From contig NZ_JAKWBE010000038.1 in assembly GCF_022513565.1 (NCBI RefSeq), positions 1 through 63,659 on the forward strand: a DNA stretch of 63,659 nt. Reading direction: 5' to 3'. The position numbers and the translations under genes were made by a program. The notes beneath the pieces were generated by a model that ran no database searches, was not told the DNA's origin, and saw only the letters and a list, made by a program, of their open reading frames with translations. Origin of the DNA: Streptomyces gilvus. Lineage in GTDB: Bacteria > Actinomycetota > Actinomycetes > Streptomycetales > Streptomycetaceae. This document shows positions 17,859 to 25,837 of this stretch, one piece after another; position 1 is the stretch's first letter; every line of letters starts with the position of its first letter.

Positions 17859-18887
17859 ATGACGACCGCACAGACCGCCCCACCGCCGCCGATGCGGCTG
17901 AGGGAACTCGTTTTCGGCGCGGCGTGTGCCGCCGCCCTCCGCGCGGCCGCCCGGCTGGGCGTGCCCGACGCGCTCGGTGACGACCCCATGTCCGTGGAGG
18001 ACCTGGCGGCCGCGGTGAAGACCGAACCCCGTCCGCTGCGCCGGCTGCTGCGGGCCCTGTCCTGCTACGGCGTCTTCGCCGAACGGCCGGACGGCACCTT
18101 CGCGCACACCGAGATGTCCCGGCTGCTGCGCGAGGACGCCCCCGACAGCCTGCGCTGGATCGCCCTGTGGTGCACCGAGCCGTGGACCTGGGACGCCTGG
18201 CCCAAGCTGGACGAGGCGGTGCGCACCGGGAAGAACGTCGTACAGGAGCTGTACGACAAGGAGTTCTTCCCGTACCTCAACGAGGACGCCCCCGAGTCCG
18301 CGGACGTCTTCAACCGGGCGATGACCACCTCCAGCGAGCAGTCGGCGCGGGACGTGGCGGCACTGCTGGACCTGTCCGGCTGCGCGTCGATGGCGGACAT
18401 CGGCGGCGGGCAGGGCCATGTGGTGGCGAGCCTGCTCGACAAGTACCCGTCGATGCACGGCAGTCTGCTGGACCTGCCCCGGGTGGTGGAGAACGCGGTG
18501 GCGCGGCTGCGGCCGGGCGGCGATCTCGCCGGCCGGGTGCGGATCGTTCCCGGTGACGTCCGGGAGGCCGTGCCGGTGCGGGCCGACGTCTACATCATCA
18601 AGAACATCCTGGAGTGGGACGACGACAGCACCGCCCGCACCCTGCGCAACGTCATCGAGGCCGGCGGGCCGGGCACGCGGGTCGTGGTGATCGAGAACCT
18701 CGTCGACGACACCCCGTCGATGCGGTTCAGCACCGCGATGGACCTGTTGCTGCTGCTCAACGTCGGCGGGGCGAAGCACACCACCGACAGCATGGCCGGA
18801 CGGCTGACGGCCGCCGGGCTGGTCGTCGACGGCATCAGACCGGTCAACCCCTATCTGCACGCGTTCGACTGCCACGTGCCGGGGTGA
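17859..18887 (+). CDS. SAM-dependent O-methyltransferase (probable spore-pigment tailoring)
   Basis: A 342-residue enzyme of the polyketide O-methyltransferase type (TcmN/DnrK-like). The N-terminus is a winged-helix dimerisation domain (LRELVFGAACAAALRAAARL). The SAM site reads MADIGGGQGHVVASLL (about residues 178-193), followed by the acidic PGDV and the catalytic-region IIKNILEWDD, where plant and bacterial homologues have H-L-W-D. The ribosome site is AAGGAAGG. It converges on the whiE-type cluster across a strong shared terminator, so methylation of the pigment is a positional inference. Confidence 0.85.
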   Translation: MTTAQTAPPPPMRLRELVFGAACAAALRAAARLGVPDALGDDPMSVEDLAAAVKTEPRPLRRLLRALSCYGVFAERPDGTFAHTEMSRLLREDAPDSLRWIALWCTEPWTWDAWPKLDEAVRTGKNVVQELYDKEFFPYLNEDAPESADVFNRAMTTSSEQSARDVAALLDLSGCASMADIGGGQGHVVASLLDKYPSMHGSLLDLPRVVENAVARLRPGGDLAGRVRIVPGDVREAVPVRADVYIIKNILEWDDDSTARTLRNVIEAGGPGTRVVVIENLVDDTPSMRFSTAMDLLLLLNVGGAKHTTDSMAGRLTAAGLVVDGIRPVNPYLHAFDCHVPG

Positions 18888-18901
18888 ACGGCCCGCACAA
18901 A

Positions 18902-18949
18902 CGTCCGCTGCCACCGGTCGCCGGGTCCTTCGGCCGGTGGCAGCGGACG
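18902..18949. terminator. Bidirectional terminator between methyltransferase and pigment cluster
   Basis: A perfect 16-bp stem, CGTCCGCTGCCACCGG (18902-18917) with its complement at 18934-18949, closes a 16-base loop. It lies between two convergent genes and should end transcripts from both sides. No U-tract follows, as is usual in Streptomyces. Confidence 0.85.
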
Positions 18950-18952
18950 GTC

Positions 18953-19285
18953 TCAGGCGGTGGCGTCCCGCTCCCAGAGGTAGAAGCGGTTCGCCATGGC
19001 GTCCTTCGGCGAGCGCCAGGTCTCGGGGTCGTACGCGCTGACGTACGCCGCCAGCCGCTCGCTGACGTCACGGAAGTCGGGGTGTCCGGTCACCTTGGCG
19101 ATGGCCGGTCCGGGGTCCCGCTCGGCCTCGATGAGATGCAGGTACACGTCACCGAACTGGAAGAGGCTGCGCCGGGTGACCCCGACCAGGTGCGGCAGCT
19201 CCCCCCGGTCGGACTCGGCGAACACCTTCGCGATGTCCGGGGCCGAGCCCGGTGCCATACGGGCCACGATCAGGGCCTGGTGCAT
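18953..19285 (-). CDS. whiE-ORFVII: Spore-pigment polyketide cyclase (TcmI type)
   Basis: A 110-residue member of the TcmI/WhiE-ORFVII cyclase family, with a ferredoxin-like fold of family-standard length. Typical segments are ALIVARMAPGSAPDIAKVFAE, LPHLVGVTRRSLFQFGDVYL and the C-terminal SPKDAMANRFYLWE. It probably guides late ring closure of the aromatic chain made by the minimal PKS. It has an AGGAAGGAC ribosome site and lies 28 bp after the aromatase gene. It is the last gene of the minus-strand pigment operon. Confidence 0.93.
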   Translation of the reverse strand: MHQALIVARMAPGSAPDIAKVFAESDRGELPHLVGVTRRSLFQFGDVYLHLIEAERDPGPAIAKVTGHPDFRDVSERLAAYVSAYDPETWRSPKDAMANRFYLWERDATA

Positions 19286-19313
19286 CGGTCTGTCCTTCCT
19301 GGGATGCGGCGGA

Positions 19314-19793
19314 TCAGTCGGTCAGGCCCGGGGTGTGGCCCCGCTCGGCGGCCGCCTTCTCGATGCGGTCGCGGATGAGGGCCATCTGGACCTTGGAGTT
19401 GCGGTTGATGTTGTCCGTCATCCAGTCGTCGTCGACCGGGGCGTCGGGCTTCATCGCGAAGTCCTGCGTCCACACCATCCGCACGCCCTGGGGCACCTGC
19501 TCGTAGGTCCACAGGATGTTCATGTGGGCGAAGGGCCCGGTCTCCACGCGACGGGCGCGTACGGTGAGGCCCGCGCGGTCGGTCTCGCGTTCCGAGACCC
19601 AGCTCCAGACCTTGCCGTTGTCGTCCGGGTGCATGGTGAGACGGAAGGTGGTCCTGTTCCCCTCCACGGAGAGGATCTCCGCCGAGGCGTACTCGGTGAA
19701 CAGGTTCGGCCAGTTCGCCACGTCGTTGGTCATGTCCCAGACCAGGTCCAGCGGTGCGGCGACGGTGATCTCGTTCTGGGTGTGTCCGGGCAT
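19314..19793 (-). CDS. whiE-ORFVI: Spore-pigment aromatase/cyclase (WhiE-ORFVI type)
   Basis: A 159-residue single-domain START/Bet v1-like aromatase. It opens with the family stretch ITVAAPLDLVWDMTNDVANW and keeps TWEQVPQG-like and VWTQDFAMKPDAPVDDDWM segments. The WhiE protein family catalyses first-ring cyclisation and aromatisation of long poly-beta-ketone chains. The ATG lies one base from the ACP stop, which indicates translational coupling. Confidence 0.93.
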   Translation of the reverse strand: MPGHTQNEITVAAPLDLVWDMTNDVANWPNLFTEYASAEILSVEGNRTTFRLTMHPDDNGKVWSWVSERETDRAGLTVRARRVETGPFAHMNILWTYEQVPQGVRMVWTQDFAMKPDAPVDDDWMTDNINRNSKVQMALIRDRIEKAAAERGHTPGLTD

Positions 19794-19794
19794 G

Positions 19795-20052
19795 TCAGGC
19801 TCCTGCGAAGAGGCTGCTGTTGACGAGGTCGAGGAACGCGCGGGGGCTCTTGCAGCGCTCCGCGTCGGGGGGCAGCGGAGCGCCGTAGCGGTTCTCCAGC
19901 TCTCCGACCACGCCGAGCAGTCCGAGCGAGTCGATGCCGAAGGTGTCGAACCCGGAGTCGCAGCGCTGCTGCAGCTCCTCGGGGGCGACGGTGACGCCGG
20001 CGGCCTTCTTCATCAGCTCGGCCAGTTCGTCCACGGTGATGCGGTCACTCAT
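19795..20052 (-). CDS. whiE-ORFV: Spore-pigment acyl carrier protein
   Basis: An 85-residue acyl carrier protein. The phosphopantetheine site FGIDSLGLLG has the modified serine at residue 42. It carries the growing polyketide between KS-alpha, KS-beta and the cyclases. Its place between KS-beta and aromatase genes is the standard type II PKS order. It is separated from the KS-beta stop by 35 bp, with a GGAAG-like ribosome site. Confidence 0.95.
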   Translation of the reverse strand: MSDRITVDELAELMKKAAGVTVAPEELQQRCDSGFDTFGIDSLGLLGVVGELENRYGAPLPPDAERCKSPRAFLDLVNSSLFAGA

Positions 20053-20087
20053 GCGGTTCCTCTCTTCCTTCGCTGGGCGGCGCCTCG

Positions 20088-21338
20088 TCAGGAGGCGTCG
20101 ACGGCGCCGCGCCGCAGCACGAGCGCCGAGTTCGATCCCATGAGCCCCCGGCTGAGGACCAGCACCGTGCGCAGTTCGACGGCGCGGGCGCGGGTGGTCA
20201 CGAGGTCGAGGTCGTGGCAGATGTCGTAGACGTTGGGGGTGGGCGGGACGATGCCGTGCTCCAGGGCGAGCACGGCCGCGGCGCTGTCCAGGACGGGCGC
20301 CGCGCAGTAGCCGCGGCCGATGCCGGTCTTGGGCGCGGTGACCGGCACGCGCCGGCCGTGGGCGCCGAGCGCGTCGGTGATCGCCAGCGCCTCGGCGCGG
20401 TCGGCCTCGGGAACGCCGAGGGCGTCGGCGAAGACGGCGTCGATGTCCTCGGGCGCGCAGCCGGCCTCCTCCAGCGCGCCGGCGACGGCGTGGGCGAGCC
20501 CGTGCCGGGACTCCTCCCAGCGGGAGGCGCCGGTGAAGGTCGCCGCGTGCCCGGCGACCAGGGCACGTACCCGTGCGCCCCGTTCCCGGGCCGTGCGCTC
20601 GTCCTCGACGACGAGCATGGCGCCTCCCTCGGCGGGCACGAAACCGCAGGCCTGGGCGGTGAAGGGCCGGTAGGCGCGGTCCGGGTCGGCCTCGGTGCTC
20701 AGCTCCTGGTAGCCGAGCTGGCAGACCCCCGAGTAGGGGGCCAGCGGGGCCTCGGTCGCGCCGGCCACGATCGTGTCGGTGCCGCGCCGTACCGCCCGGG
20801 CCGCGTGCGCGAGGGCGTCCAGACCGCCTGCCTCGTCGGCGGCGACCACCGAGCAGGGGCCCTTGAAGCCGCGGCGGATGGATATCTGGCCGGTGCTGGC
20901 GGCGTAGAACCAGGCGATGGACTGGTACGGGCCGACGAACCGGCTGCCCTTGCCCCACAGTTGCTGCAGCTCCCGTTGGCCGAACTCACCGCCGCCGGAG
21001 CCGGCCGCGGTGACCACGCCCACGGAGAACGGACTTCCGCCCGGGTCGGCGGGCCCGAACCCGGCGTCGTCCAGGGCGCGGTCGGCCGCCGCCATGGCGA
21101 AGTGGGTGAAGCGGTCGGTCTGGACGAGGAAGCGTTCCTCGACCGCCGCCTGCGCGTCGAAGTCACGGACCTCGCCCGCCACCCGCATCGGCAGGTGTCC
21201 GCAGCCCTCGCGGGTGACGCGGTCGAGGACGCTGATGCCCTCCCGGGTGGACTTCCAGAAGGACTCGGCGCTGGTTCCGTTGGGCGCCACCACACCGATG
21301 CCGGTGACGGCCGCGCGCCGTGGATGCGGTTCGCTCAT
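20088..21338 (-). CDS. whiE-ORFIV: Ketosynthase beta / chain length factor of the spore pigment PKS
   Basis: A 416-residue KS-beta. The thiolase fold is intact, but the nucleophile position is Glu169 (VVAADEAGGLDAL), where KS-alpha has Cys and most chain length factors have Gln. It pairs with KS-alpha and sets chain length. The ATG overlaps the KS-alpha stop as ATGA, giving one-to-one coupled synthesis. Spore pigment KS pairs typically make long (C24) chains, which is family knowledge and cannot be read from this sequence alone. Confidence 0.94.
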   Translation of the reverse strand: MSEPHPRRAAVTGIGVVAPNGTSAESFWKSTREGISVLDRVTREGCGHLPMRVAGEVRDFDAQAAVEERFLVQTDRFTHFAMAAADRALDDAGFGPADPGGSPFSVGVVTAAGSGGGEFGQRELQQLWGKGSRFVGPYQSIAWFYAASTGQISIRRGFKGPCSVVAADEAGGLDALAHAARAVRRGTDTIVAGATEAPLAPYSGVCQLGYQELSTEADPDRAYRPFTAQACGFVPAEGGAMLVVEDERTARERGARVRALVAGHAATFTGASRWEESRHGLAHAVAGALEEAGCAPEDIDAVFADALGVPEADRAEALAITDALGAHGRRVPVTAPKTGIGRGYCAAPVLDSAAAVLALEHGIVPPTPNVYDICHDLDLVTTRARAVELRTVLVLSRGLMGSNSALVLRRGAVDAS

Positions 21339-22603
21339 CGTGTCCTCTCCCTCGGCCGGGTCAGCACCACCGCGGACTGGAATCCGCCGAACCCGCTGCC
21401 CACGGACAGCACGCTGGTCAGCTTCCGTTCGCGTGCGACGCGCGGCACGTAGTCCAGGTCGCACTCGGGGTCCGGCGTCTCGTAGTTGGCGGTGGGCGGG
21501 ACGACCTGGTGGGCCAGGGCCAGCACACAGGCGACGACCTCGATCGCGCCGATCGCGCCGAGGGAGTGGCCCACCATGGACTTGATGGAGCTCATCGGCG
21601 TGGCGTAGGCGTGCTGTCCCAGGGCCCGTTTGACCGCCGCGGTCTCGTGACGGTCGTTCTGCTGGGTGCCGGACCCGTGGGCGTTGACGTAGTCGATCGC
21701 CGTGGGGTCGAGGCGGGCGTGGTCCAGGGCGGTGTCGATCGCCCTGGCCATCTCCAGGCCCTCCTTGGTCAGCCCCGTCATGTGGTAGGCGTTGCCGAAG
21801 GTGGCGTAGCCGGCCAGCTCGCAGTAGACGTGGGCGCCGCGCGCCCGGGCGTGTTCGAGCTCCTCCAGGACCAGTACGGCGCCGCCCTCGCCCATGACGA
21901 AGCCGTCGCGGTGAGCGTCGAAGGGGCGGGAGGCGTGGGCCGGGTCCTCGTTGTTGGGCGAGGTGGCCTTGATGGCGTCGAAGCAGGCCATGGTGATCGG
22001 GGAGATCGGCGAGTCCGAGGCGCCCGCGATGCAGACGTCGGCGCGGCCCTCCTCGATGGTGTGGAAGGCGTAACCGACCGCGTCGAGCCCCGAGGTGCAG
22101 CCCGTGGAGACGGTCTGCACCGGCCCGTGCGCCATGAACCGCTCGGCCACCGCCGAGGCCAGCGTGCTGGGCGAGAAGGCCCGGTGCAGATGTGGTTCGG
22201 CCGCACGGGGGTCGACGTCCCAGCGCTGTCCGTGGTGGCTGACGAGGACGTAGTCGTGCTCCAGCCGGGTGGTTCCGCCCACCGCCGTGCCCAGGGAGAC
22301 CCCGACCCGCCAGGGGTTCTCCCGGTCCAGGTCGAGGCCGGCGTCGCGCACCGCCTCGTCCCCGGCGGCCAGGGCGAACTGGACGTACCGGTCGTTGCGT
22401 GCGGTCTGCTCGGCGTCCAGTCCGTGGACGGCCGGGTCGAAGTCGCACTCGGCGGCGATACGGGAGCGCAGACCGGCCGGGTCGAAGAAGGTGATGCCGC
22501 GTGTCGCGGTGCGCCCGGCCGCCAGCAGGTCCCAGAACGCCGGCACTCCGATGCCGCCGGGGGCGACGATGCCTATGCCGGTGACCGCCACCCGCCGGCT
22601 CAT
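21335..22603 (-). CDS. whiE-ORFIII: Ketosynthase alpha of the spore pigment PKS
   Basis: A 422-residue ketosynthase that condenses malonyl units on the ACP. The catalytic Cys169 sits in VSTGCTSGLDAVGYAFHT. The two active-site histidines are in NAHGSGTQQND and SMVGHSLGAIGA. It overlaps the cupin stop and the KS-beta start by four bases each, so it lies in the middle of a coupled operon. Sequence style and gene order match the whiE/cur/sch spore pigment group and not the antibiotic PKS genes. Confidence 0.95.
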   Translation of the reverse strand: MSRRVAVTGIGIVAPGGIGVPAFWDLLAAGRTATRGITFFDPAGLRSRIAAECDFDPAVHGLDAEQTARNDRYVQFALAAGDEAVRDAGLDLDRENPWRVGVSLGTAVGGTTRLEHDYVLVSHHGQRWDVDPRAAEPHLHRAFSPSTLASAVAERFMAHGPVQTVSTGCTSGLDAVGYAFHTIEEGRADVCIAGASDSPISPITMACFDAIKATSPNNEDPAHASRPFDAHRDGFVMGEGGAVLVLEELEHARARGAHVYCELAGYATFGNAYHMTGLTKEGLEMARAIDTALDHARLDPTAIDYVNAHGSGTQQNDRHETAAVKRALGQHAYATPMSSIKSMVGHSLGAIGAIEVVACVLALAHQVVPPTANYETPDPECDLDYVPRVARERKLTSVLSVGSGFGGFQSAVVLTRPRERTR

Positions 22604-23028
22604 GAAGGGACCTGCTGTCGGTCGTGGACCCCGACGGCGGCGGGGGCCTCCTCGGTGTCGACGTGGCCGAGGGGCGGTGTCGGCGCGAGCGGCCCGAGGT
22701 GGAAGACGATCCGGGCCTCCACCTTGCCGACGTTGCGGAAGCGGTGGCGCATGTTGATGGGGATCATCAGCCCCTGCTCGGGCCGCAGCGGGTGCGGTTC
22801 GCCGTCCAGGTCCACCTCCAGGTGGCCGCAGACGACGTACACGAACTCCTCGGAGTAGGGGTGGTAGTGCTCACCGATGCGGTCGCCGGGCTGCACGATG
22901 GCCACGCCCATGAAACCGCTGGTGGATCCGACCGTGCTGGGGGTGAGCATGGCGCGCAGATCGCCGCCGCGCCGAGTGTTGGGCTCGACGTCGCTGAGAT
23001 CCACGACGGTGGGACGGGATGGGGTCAC
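22600..23028 (-). CDS. whiE-ORFII: Cupin-domain protein of the spore pigment cluster
   Basis: A 142-residue single cupin. The metal site is visible as GEHYHPYSEEFVYVVCG (His, His, Glu) and MRHRFRN (third His). The GTG at 23028 has a GGAG site seven bases upstream. Homologues (WhiE-ORFII, CurC-like) are constant members of spore pigment clusters, and their exact chemical role is not settled. It is coupled to KS-alpha by an ATGA overlap. Confidence 0.92.
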   Translation of the reverse strand: MTPSRPTVVDLSDVEPNTRRGGDLRAMLTPSTVGSTSGFMGVAIVQPGDRIGEHYHPYSEEFVYVVCGHLEVDLDGEPHPLRPEQGLMIPINMRHRFRNVGKVEARIVFHLGPLAPTPPLGHVDTEEAPAAVGVHDRQQVPS

Positions 23029-23066
23029 GGCGTTGCTCCGATCGTGTGCTGGGGCGACGAAGCGGA

Positions 23067-24185
23067 TCAGGCTTCGGGCGAACGGCGGTCGGTGACGAGG
23101 TCCGCGCGGGCCTGACCGAGGACGTGCTTGAGGTCGCCGTCCGTCGACAGCGTCGTCAGCGCGGCCAGCCGGGCGGGGTCGGCGATGCCGAGGACCGACG
23201 CCGGGTCGGCGGCGTCGAGGTCGCCGCGCACGTCGATCAGCCGGACCACGACCTCGTCGCGCTGGAAGATCGTGCTCCGCACGACGGGGCTGCGCGGGTC
23301 GTCCGCCGCCTTCTCGTCCTGACGGGCCAGCAGCTCGGCCAGCTCCATGCCGCGGCCGGGACGCGCCGGGTAGTACAGGGCGTGCCGCTCTGCCTTCGGG
23401 TCCTTCTGCTCGGCCGTCACATGGTGGACGGCCGGCAGCGCGGCCCGGGTGAAGAAGACGCGCGCGGACTCGGGGTCGTCCAGGTCGCGGTCCTGCTCCA
23501 GGTAGGGGTTGATGGCCTCCTCCACGGCGCGGACCTCGGGCTGGCGGGCGACGTGGCGCAGCGCCGCGAGCAGGTCGCCGCGCACCTCGATGGCCCGCAC
23601 CACCCGGTTGCCGTGCATGAACAGGGAGGTGCGGCACAGCCGGGTGTTCTGGTCGACCTCCGGCTTCGGCGAGGCGTAGTCGGAGAGGATCTCGGCGACC
23701 TTCTCCTCGCTGCCGGGCTTGACGGTGAAGGTGAGCGCGTGGCGGATCACCCCGTCGCCGATGCGGGGGGCCGCCTGCAGCCGCCGGGCGGAGTCGGCGG
23801 GCGCCGGACCGCCGGTCTCGCGGACGACGTGGAAGCGCAGCGAGCGGGTGTCGCGGACGCAGCTGTGCAGGGGCTCGACCATGCGGACGTGCTCCTCGCT
23901 GTTGACCCAGGCGAGGAACGGCGGCGCGCTCTCCCACTCGCTGGTGATCAGCCACTGGGAGGGGTTCTCGATGGACTGGCACAGCTGGTCGCTGACGTGC
24001 CCGGGCACGGAGGCGACCTGGTTGCACAGCTGCTCGTAGGCCTCCAGGAACTGCTGCTGGGCGCCCTCGTAGACGTCCACCAGCAGGACGACACGGAGCC
24101 GGGAGCCGTCGAAGACGGACTGCGAGACGCGGGGCGACACCTGTCGCGCGAGCGGTTGTGAGGCGGATGCGGACACGGTGGTCAT
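23067..24185 (-). CDS. whiE-ORFI: SchA/CurD-like spore pigment protein
   Basis: A 372-residue protein of the SchA/CurD family, first gene of the core pigment operon. It appears to contain repeated ferredoxin-like (ABM-type) units, each with a VVRxIEVRGDL or VVRLIDVRGDL ending. The start at 24185 is favoured because GAAGGAG lies nine bases upstream; an ATG at 24194 would leave no spacing. WhiE-ORFI homologues are needed for pigment deposition or processing, but no catalytic activity is established. It follows the sortase gene, on the same strand, by 138 bp. Confidence 0.92.
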   Translation of the reverse strand: MTTVSASASQPLARQVSPRVSQSVFDGSRLRVVLLVDVYEGAQQQFLEAYEQLCNQVASVPGHVSDQLCQSIENPSQWLITSEWESAPPFLAWVNSEEHVRMVEPLHSCVRDTRSLRFHVVRETGGPAPADSARRLQAAPRIGDGVIRHALTFTVKPGSEEKVAEILSDYASPKPEVDQNTRLCRTSLFMHGNRVVRAIEVRGDLLAALRHVARQPEVRAVEEAINPYLEQDRDLDDPESARVFFTRAALPAVHHVTAEQKDPKAERHALYYPARPGRGMELAELLARQDEKAADDPRSPVVRSTIFQRDEVVVRLIDVRGDLDAADPASVLGIADPARLAALTTLSTDGDLKHVLGQARADLVTDRRSPEA

Positions 24186-24323
24186 GGAGCACATCTCCTT
24201 CGCGGGACAGCGGTGGACGTCGGCCGCTTCCGGGCCACGTCGGCGTTCCTTGATCCTGAGCCCGGCCTGTGCAGGGCGCGACTCGGATGAACTACGCGGG
24301 TGACCGCGCCGCCTCCGTCGGGC

Positions 24324-25010
24324 TCACACGAGGTGGGCGAAGACCACGAGGTTGTCCTTGTAGTCCCGGGCCGTGCGGTCGTAGTCGCCCGCACAGGTGA
24401 TCAGCCGGACCTCGGCGCGTGGGGTGTCGGCGTACACGCGATCGCTGGGGAAGTCGTCCTTGGCGAAGGTCTCGGCGCTGTCGACGACGAAGGTCGCCTT
24501 GCGGCCGTCGGCCCGCACGACGTGGAAGACGTCGCCCTTCTGCAGTTCGCCCAGACGGACGAAGACGGCCGCGGACGTCGTGGTGTCGACGTGCCCGGCG
24601 ATGATCGCGGTGCCGGCCTCACCGGGTGAGGCGCCGTCGGCGTACCAGCCGACGAGGTTGGTGTCGTGCGCGGGCGGCGGCTCGAGCTGCCCGGTGGGAC
24701 CGATGGCGAGGTCGGTGAAGGGGGCGTCGACGGAGATCTTCGGGATGAGCAGGCGTACCGGCCGGGACCGCGGAAGGTGCGGGTCGGCGGTGGTCTCCCG
24801 GGCGTCCGGCGAGGCGGGCGCGGCGGGTGCGGCGGCCTGCGGTGCCGCGGCGGGCGTACGGGACCGGTCGGCGGAGGCGTCCCGGCCGCCGGCCAGGCTC
24901 ACCGCGACGATCACGAGGGCGGCGGCGCACACCATCATCAGGTTCGCGCCGGTTCTGGAGCCGTTCGGGGCCTGCTCGTCGTCGGAAGAGGGGGAATCGG
25001 GGGCTGCCAT
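24324..25010 (-). CDS. Class F sortase
   Basis: A 228-residue membrane-tethered sortase. A cytoplasmic N-terminus precedes one membrane segment (about residues 23-42) and an Ala/Pro-rich linker. The catalytic barrel follows, with His140 (IIAGHVDTTT), Cys206 in the LITCAGDYD signature, and Arg212/Arg215 before the YKDNLVVFA strand. The ATG at 25010 has an AGGTGG ribosome site. It would cleave a C-terminal sorting signal and attach proteins to the wall. The neighbouring upstream gene encodes a small secreted protein with a C-terminal membrane anchor, the obvious candidate partner. The pair interrupts the pigment locus. Confidence 0.9.
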   Translation of the reverse strand: MAAPDSPSSDDEQAPNGSRTGANLMMVCAAALVIVAVSLAGGRDASADRSRTPAAAPQAAAPAAPASPDARETTADPHLPRSRPVRLLIPKISVDAPFTDLAIGPTGQLEPPPAHDTNLVGWYADGASPGEAGTAIIAGHVDTTTSAAVFVRLGELQKGDVFHVVRADGRKATFVVDSAETFAKDDFPSDRVYADTPRAEVRLITCAGDYDRTARDYKDNLVVFAHLV

Positions 25011-25120
25011 CGAGGACCACCTCACTTGGCTGCGGCAGCGGGGTGAACGGGCGAGGAGGGCCGGCCGGGCCGCCACCGGGGGCGCGGGTGGCGGCCACGG
25101 CGGCTATCGCGTCAGGCATG

Positions 25121-25585
25121 TCAGGCGAGGCCCGCCGCGGTCTTCCTGCGACGCGCCAGGTAGAGCCCGGCTCCGGCGACGGCGAGGACGGCCACGCCGC
25201 CCGCGGTCACCCCGGGATCGGCCAGCGCGCCTCCTCCGGTGTGCATGCCGCCGTGCGGCTTCTCGTGGCCGCCGCCCCAGGAGCCTGAGCCGTTGTCCTT
25301 GTCCTTGTAGGTGTCGGGGTCGAACCGCGGGTCGCGGCCGCCGCCGTCCTGCTTGACGGCGGCCAGCGCACCGCCCCCTGTGTGCATTCCGCCGTGGGGA
25401 CGGCCGTGGCCGTCCTCGTCGTGGTCCTTGGTGTACGAAGAGCTGTCGTGGCCGGAGGAGCCGTCGTGGCTCCAGGACGAGCCGGACTGGTCCCCGTCGC
25501 CGCCGTAGGCGTGGGCGGCGGGGGCGCCGAGGGCGAGAACGGCCGAGACCGCTCCGGTGGCCAGAAGCATGCGAGCAGAACGCAT
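25121..25585 (-). CDS. Secreted, C-terminally anchored repeat protein (candidate sortase substrate)
   Basis: A 154-residue protein with a signal peptide cut near residue 26 (APAAHA) and a Gly/Asp/Ser/His-rich hydrophilic body. A C-terminal hydrophobic helix (about 128-145) is followed by an arginine/lysine tail, the layout of a wall-sorting region. The 13-residue motif PHGGMHTGGGALA occurs twice, at residues 63-75 and 110-122, the second copy just before the helix. A classical LPXTG is absent. Cotranscription with the class F sortase 110 bp downstream suggests the pair works together on the spore or hyphal surface. I do not recognise a named family. Confidence 0.8.
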   Translation of the reverse strand: MRSARMLLATGAVSAVLALGAPAAHAYGGDGDQSGSSWSHDGSSGHDSSSYTKDHDEDGHGRPHGGMHTGGGALAAVKQDGGGRDPRFDPDTYKDKDNGSGSWGGGHEKPHGGMHTGGGALADPGVTAGGVAVLAVAGAGLYLARRRKTAAGLA

Positions 25586-25778
25586 GTGACGTTCCTTCCG
25601 TCGCGACCGGGCAGCTGGTGCTTCGTCAGCTGAGGTGACCCGGCCCCGATGTGAACAACCGTCAACCAGACTCCCGGACCTCACCACTTGAACGGCTCAC
25701 CCGGGTGACGCGGGGACGTTCCGGACACCGCCCGTCCGGAGCGAAGCGTGCCGGGTCCGCGCAGGACACGCGCACGAC

Positions 25779-25820
25779 GAGCCGCCTTCCATCCGTTCGG
25801 GGACGGCTGGAAGGCGGCTC
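25779..25820. terminator. Terminator after the FAD monooxygenase gene
   Basis: A 13-bp stem, GAGCCGCCTTCCA (25779-25791) with its complement at 25808-25820, lies 18 bp past the monooxygenase stop. It separates that gene from the surface protein/sortase pair, so the monooxygenase is probably its own transcription unit. Confidence 0.8.
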
Positions 25821-25837
25821 ACTCGGTTGCTCCGCGG

